64,000 bases of DNA from Lates calcarifer (taxonomy: Eukaryota > Chordata > Actinopteri > Centropomidae): NCBI RefSeq assembly GCF_001640805.2, contig NC_066856.1:2241937-2305936 (forward strand). The letters run 5' to 3'. The position numbers were made by a program, and so were the translations under genes. Within the stretch, counting starts at the first letter, position 1. Every line of letters starts with the position of its first letter. Under the pieces are notes generated by a model that saw nothing but the letters and a program-made list of their open reading frames with translations, did not search any database and was not told the origin of the DNA. Shown here piece by piece: positions 63,294 through 64,000 of the stretch.

Positions 63294-63784
63294 GGAACAA
63301 TCCTCAGCAGTACCATCACAACTCTTCCTAGAGGCTTAAACAACCCTGAGCTTGTATCATTGATCACAGACGTCTGCCAAACTCAGTGCAGTGATGCAGA
63401 CTCATAAGCGGAAAAGAGCTGAGCTTTTATTATGGAAAAGCCAACAGGGACTGAGCTGGGAGCAGAAAAATTTCACATGGACTCCACAGAAACACACAAT
63501 GTGTTTGTTAGTGTTCTCTACATTTTGAAATTTTTGTTTGAGCCAGTCAGGAGGCAGTGAAAATCACTGGTGAGCACGGTAAAAATACCACAGACTGGAG
63601 AGGAAAGAGAACAAGTGCCAGTCAAGTTGGGACTGATTTTAAAAAGTCCCCTTCCACTTTCACATTTGGTCTGTTCAAGAGTGGGAAATCAGGCCTTTCC
63701 TGATTTCTTCATGCTTGAATACTAACATTATTCAAACATTACGCTCTATCCTCAGTACATACTGTGTATCCTACCAAGATAAGA

Positions 63785-63890
63785 GTCTACAGCCATGCCA
63801 CTGGCTCTGTGAAGCTGTATTTAGGTACAGTGGTATTTTGAGCGAAATGCTAATGTCAGCATGCTAACATGCTCACCGTTACAATGCATT
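63785..63890 (+). repeat. Dispersed fish repeat, family B, copy 2
   Basis: GTCTACAGCCATGCCACTGG, GAAGCTGTATTTAGG, GCGAAATGCTAATGTCAGCA, then TGCTAACATGCTCACCG. The 'GCTAACATGCT' chain is a familiar teleost dispersed repeat. Confidence 0.6.
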
Positions 63891-64000
63891 ACAAAGATTC
63901 AAGTACTGGGCAAATTAAAATGTTCATCTGATGACAGAGCTAAAGCTGTTATAATTCATACAGATGGGGAAAAATGCTTTTACCAAATTTCATGTTCAAG

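Larger units (their letters stand above)
58534..64000 (-). other. ccny: ccny intron (runs off the window)
   Basis: At least 5.4 kb between the first visible ccny exon and the window edge. Holds a purine-rich tract (59915-60210), a GC-richer patch (61940-62130), a candidate small exon (62461-62483), a CA microsatellite and a dispersed repeat at 63785-63890. The exon for CCNY residues preceding DLPME, as known in human, was not found with certainty. Confidence 0.6.

Overview
The window is vertebrate nuclear DNA, almost certainly from a ray-finned (teleost) fish. Genes are split by GT-AG introns, noncoding DNA dominates, CA/GT microsatellites and poly-A/T runs are frequent, and several dispersed repeats are of types I know from fish genomes. 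Nothing bacterial or viral was seen. Gene calls rest on reading exons by eye; no database was searched.

Layout. Positions 1-21.65 kb are a long noncoding stretch upstream of fzd8, with microsatellites, repeat fragments and several patches that look like conserved regulatory DNA. At 21.66-24.5 kb on the + strand lies fzd8 (Frizzled-8): a TATA/CCAAT promoter, a leader with short upstream ORFs, a single-exon CDS (22177-23922, 581 aa) and a poly-A signal. At 29.1-32.0 kb on the - strand is a decayed, intron-containing cytochrome P450 family 2 pseudogene. At 35.3-36.8 kb on the - strand is gjd4, a delta-type connexin (two coding exons, 410 aa). From 44.46 kb to beyond the right edge on the - strand is ccny (cyclin Y). 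Nine core 3' coding exons plus a 21-nt in-frame microexon are visible; the 5' exons, including the myristoylation start, lie outside the window.

The order fzd8 - gjd4 - ccny, with fzd8 divergent from the other two, matches from memory the human 10p11.21 block (CCNY, GJD4, FZD8). This supports the three identifications jointly. The P450 pseudogene sits between fzd8 and gjd4 and is not part of the human block as I know it.

Functionally, FZD8 is a Wnt receptor. Cyclin Y partners CDK14/CDK16 at the plasma membrane, where it promotes LRP6 phosphorylation in Wnt signalling, so two genes here act in the same pathway. GJD4 is a gap-junction subunit with no established link to Wnt. The most interesting observations are the ccny microexon with a neighbouring tandem splice donor, a possible extra upstream ccny exon, the anatomy of the P450 pseudogene, the fzd8 uORFs, and palindromic homeodomain-type sites in the upstream region.
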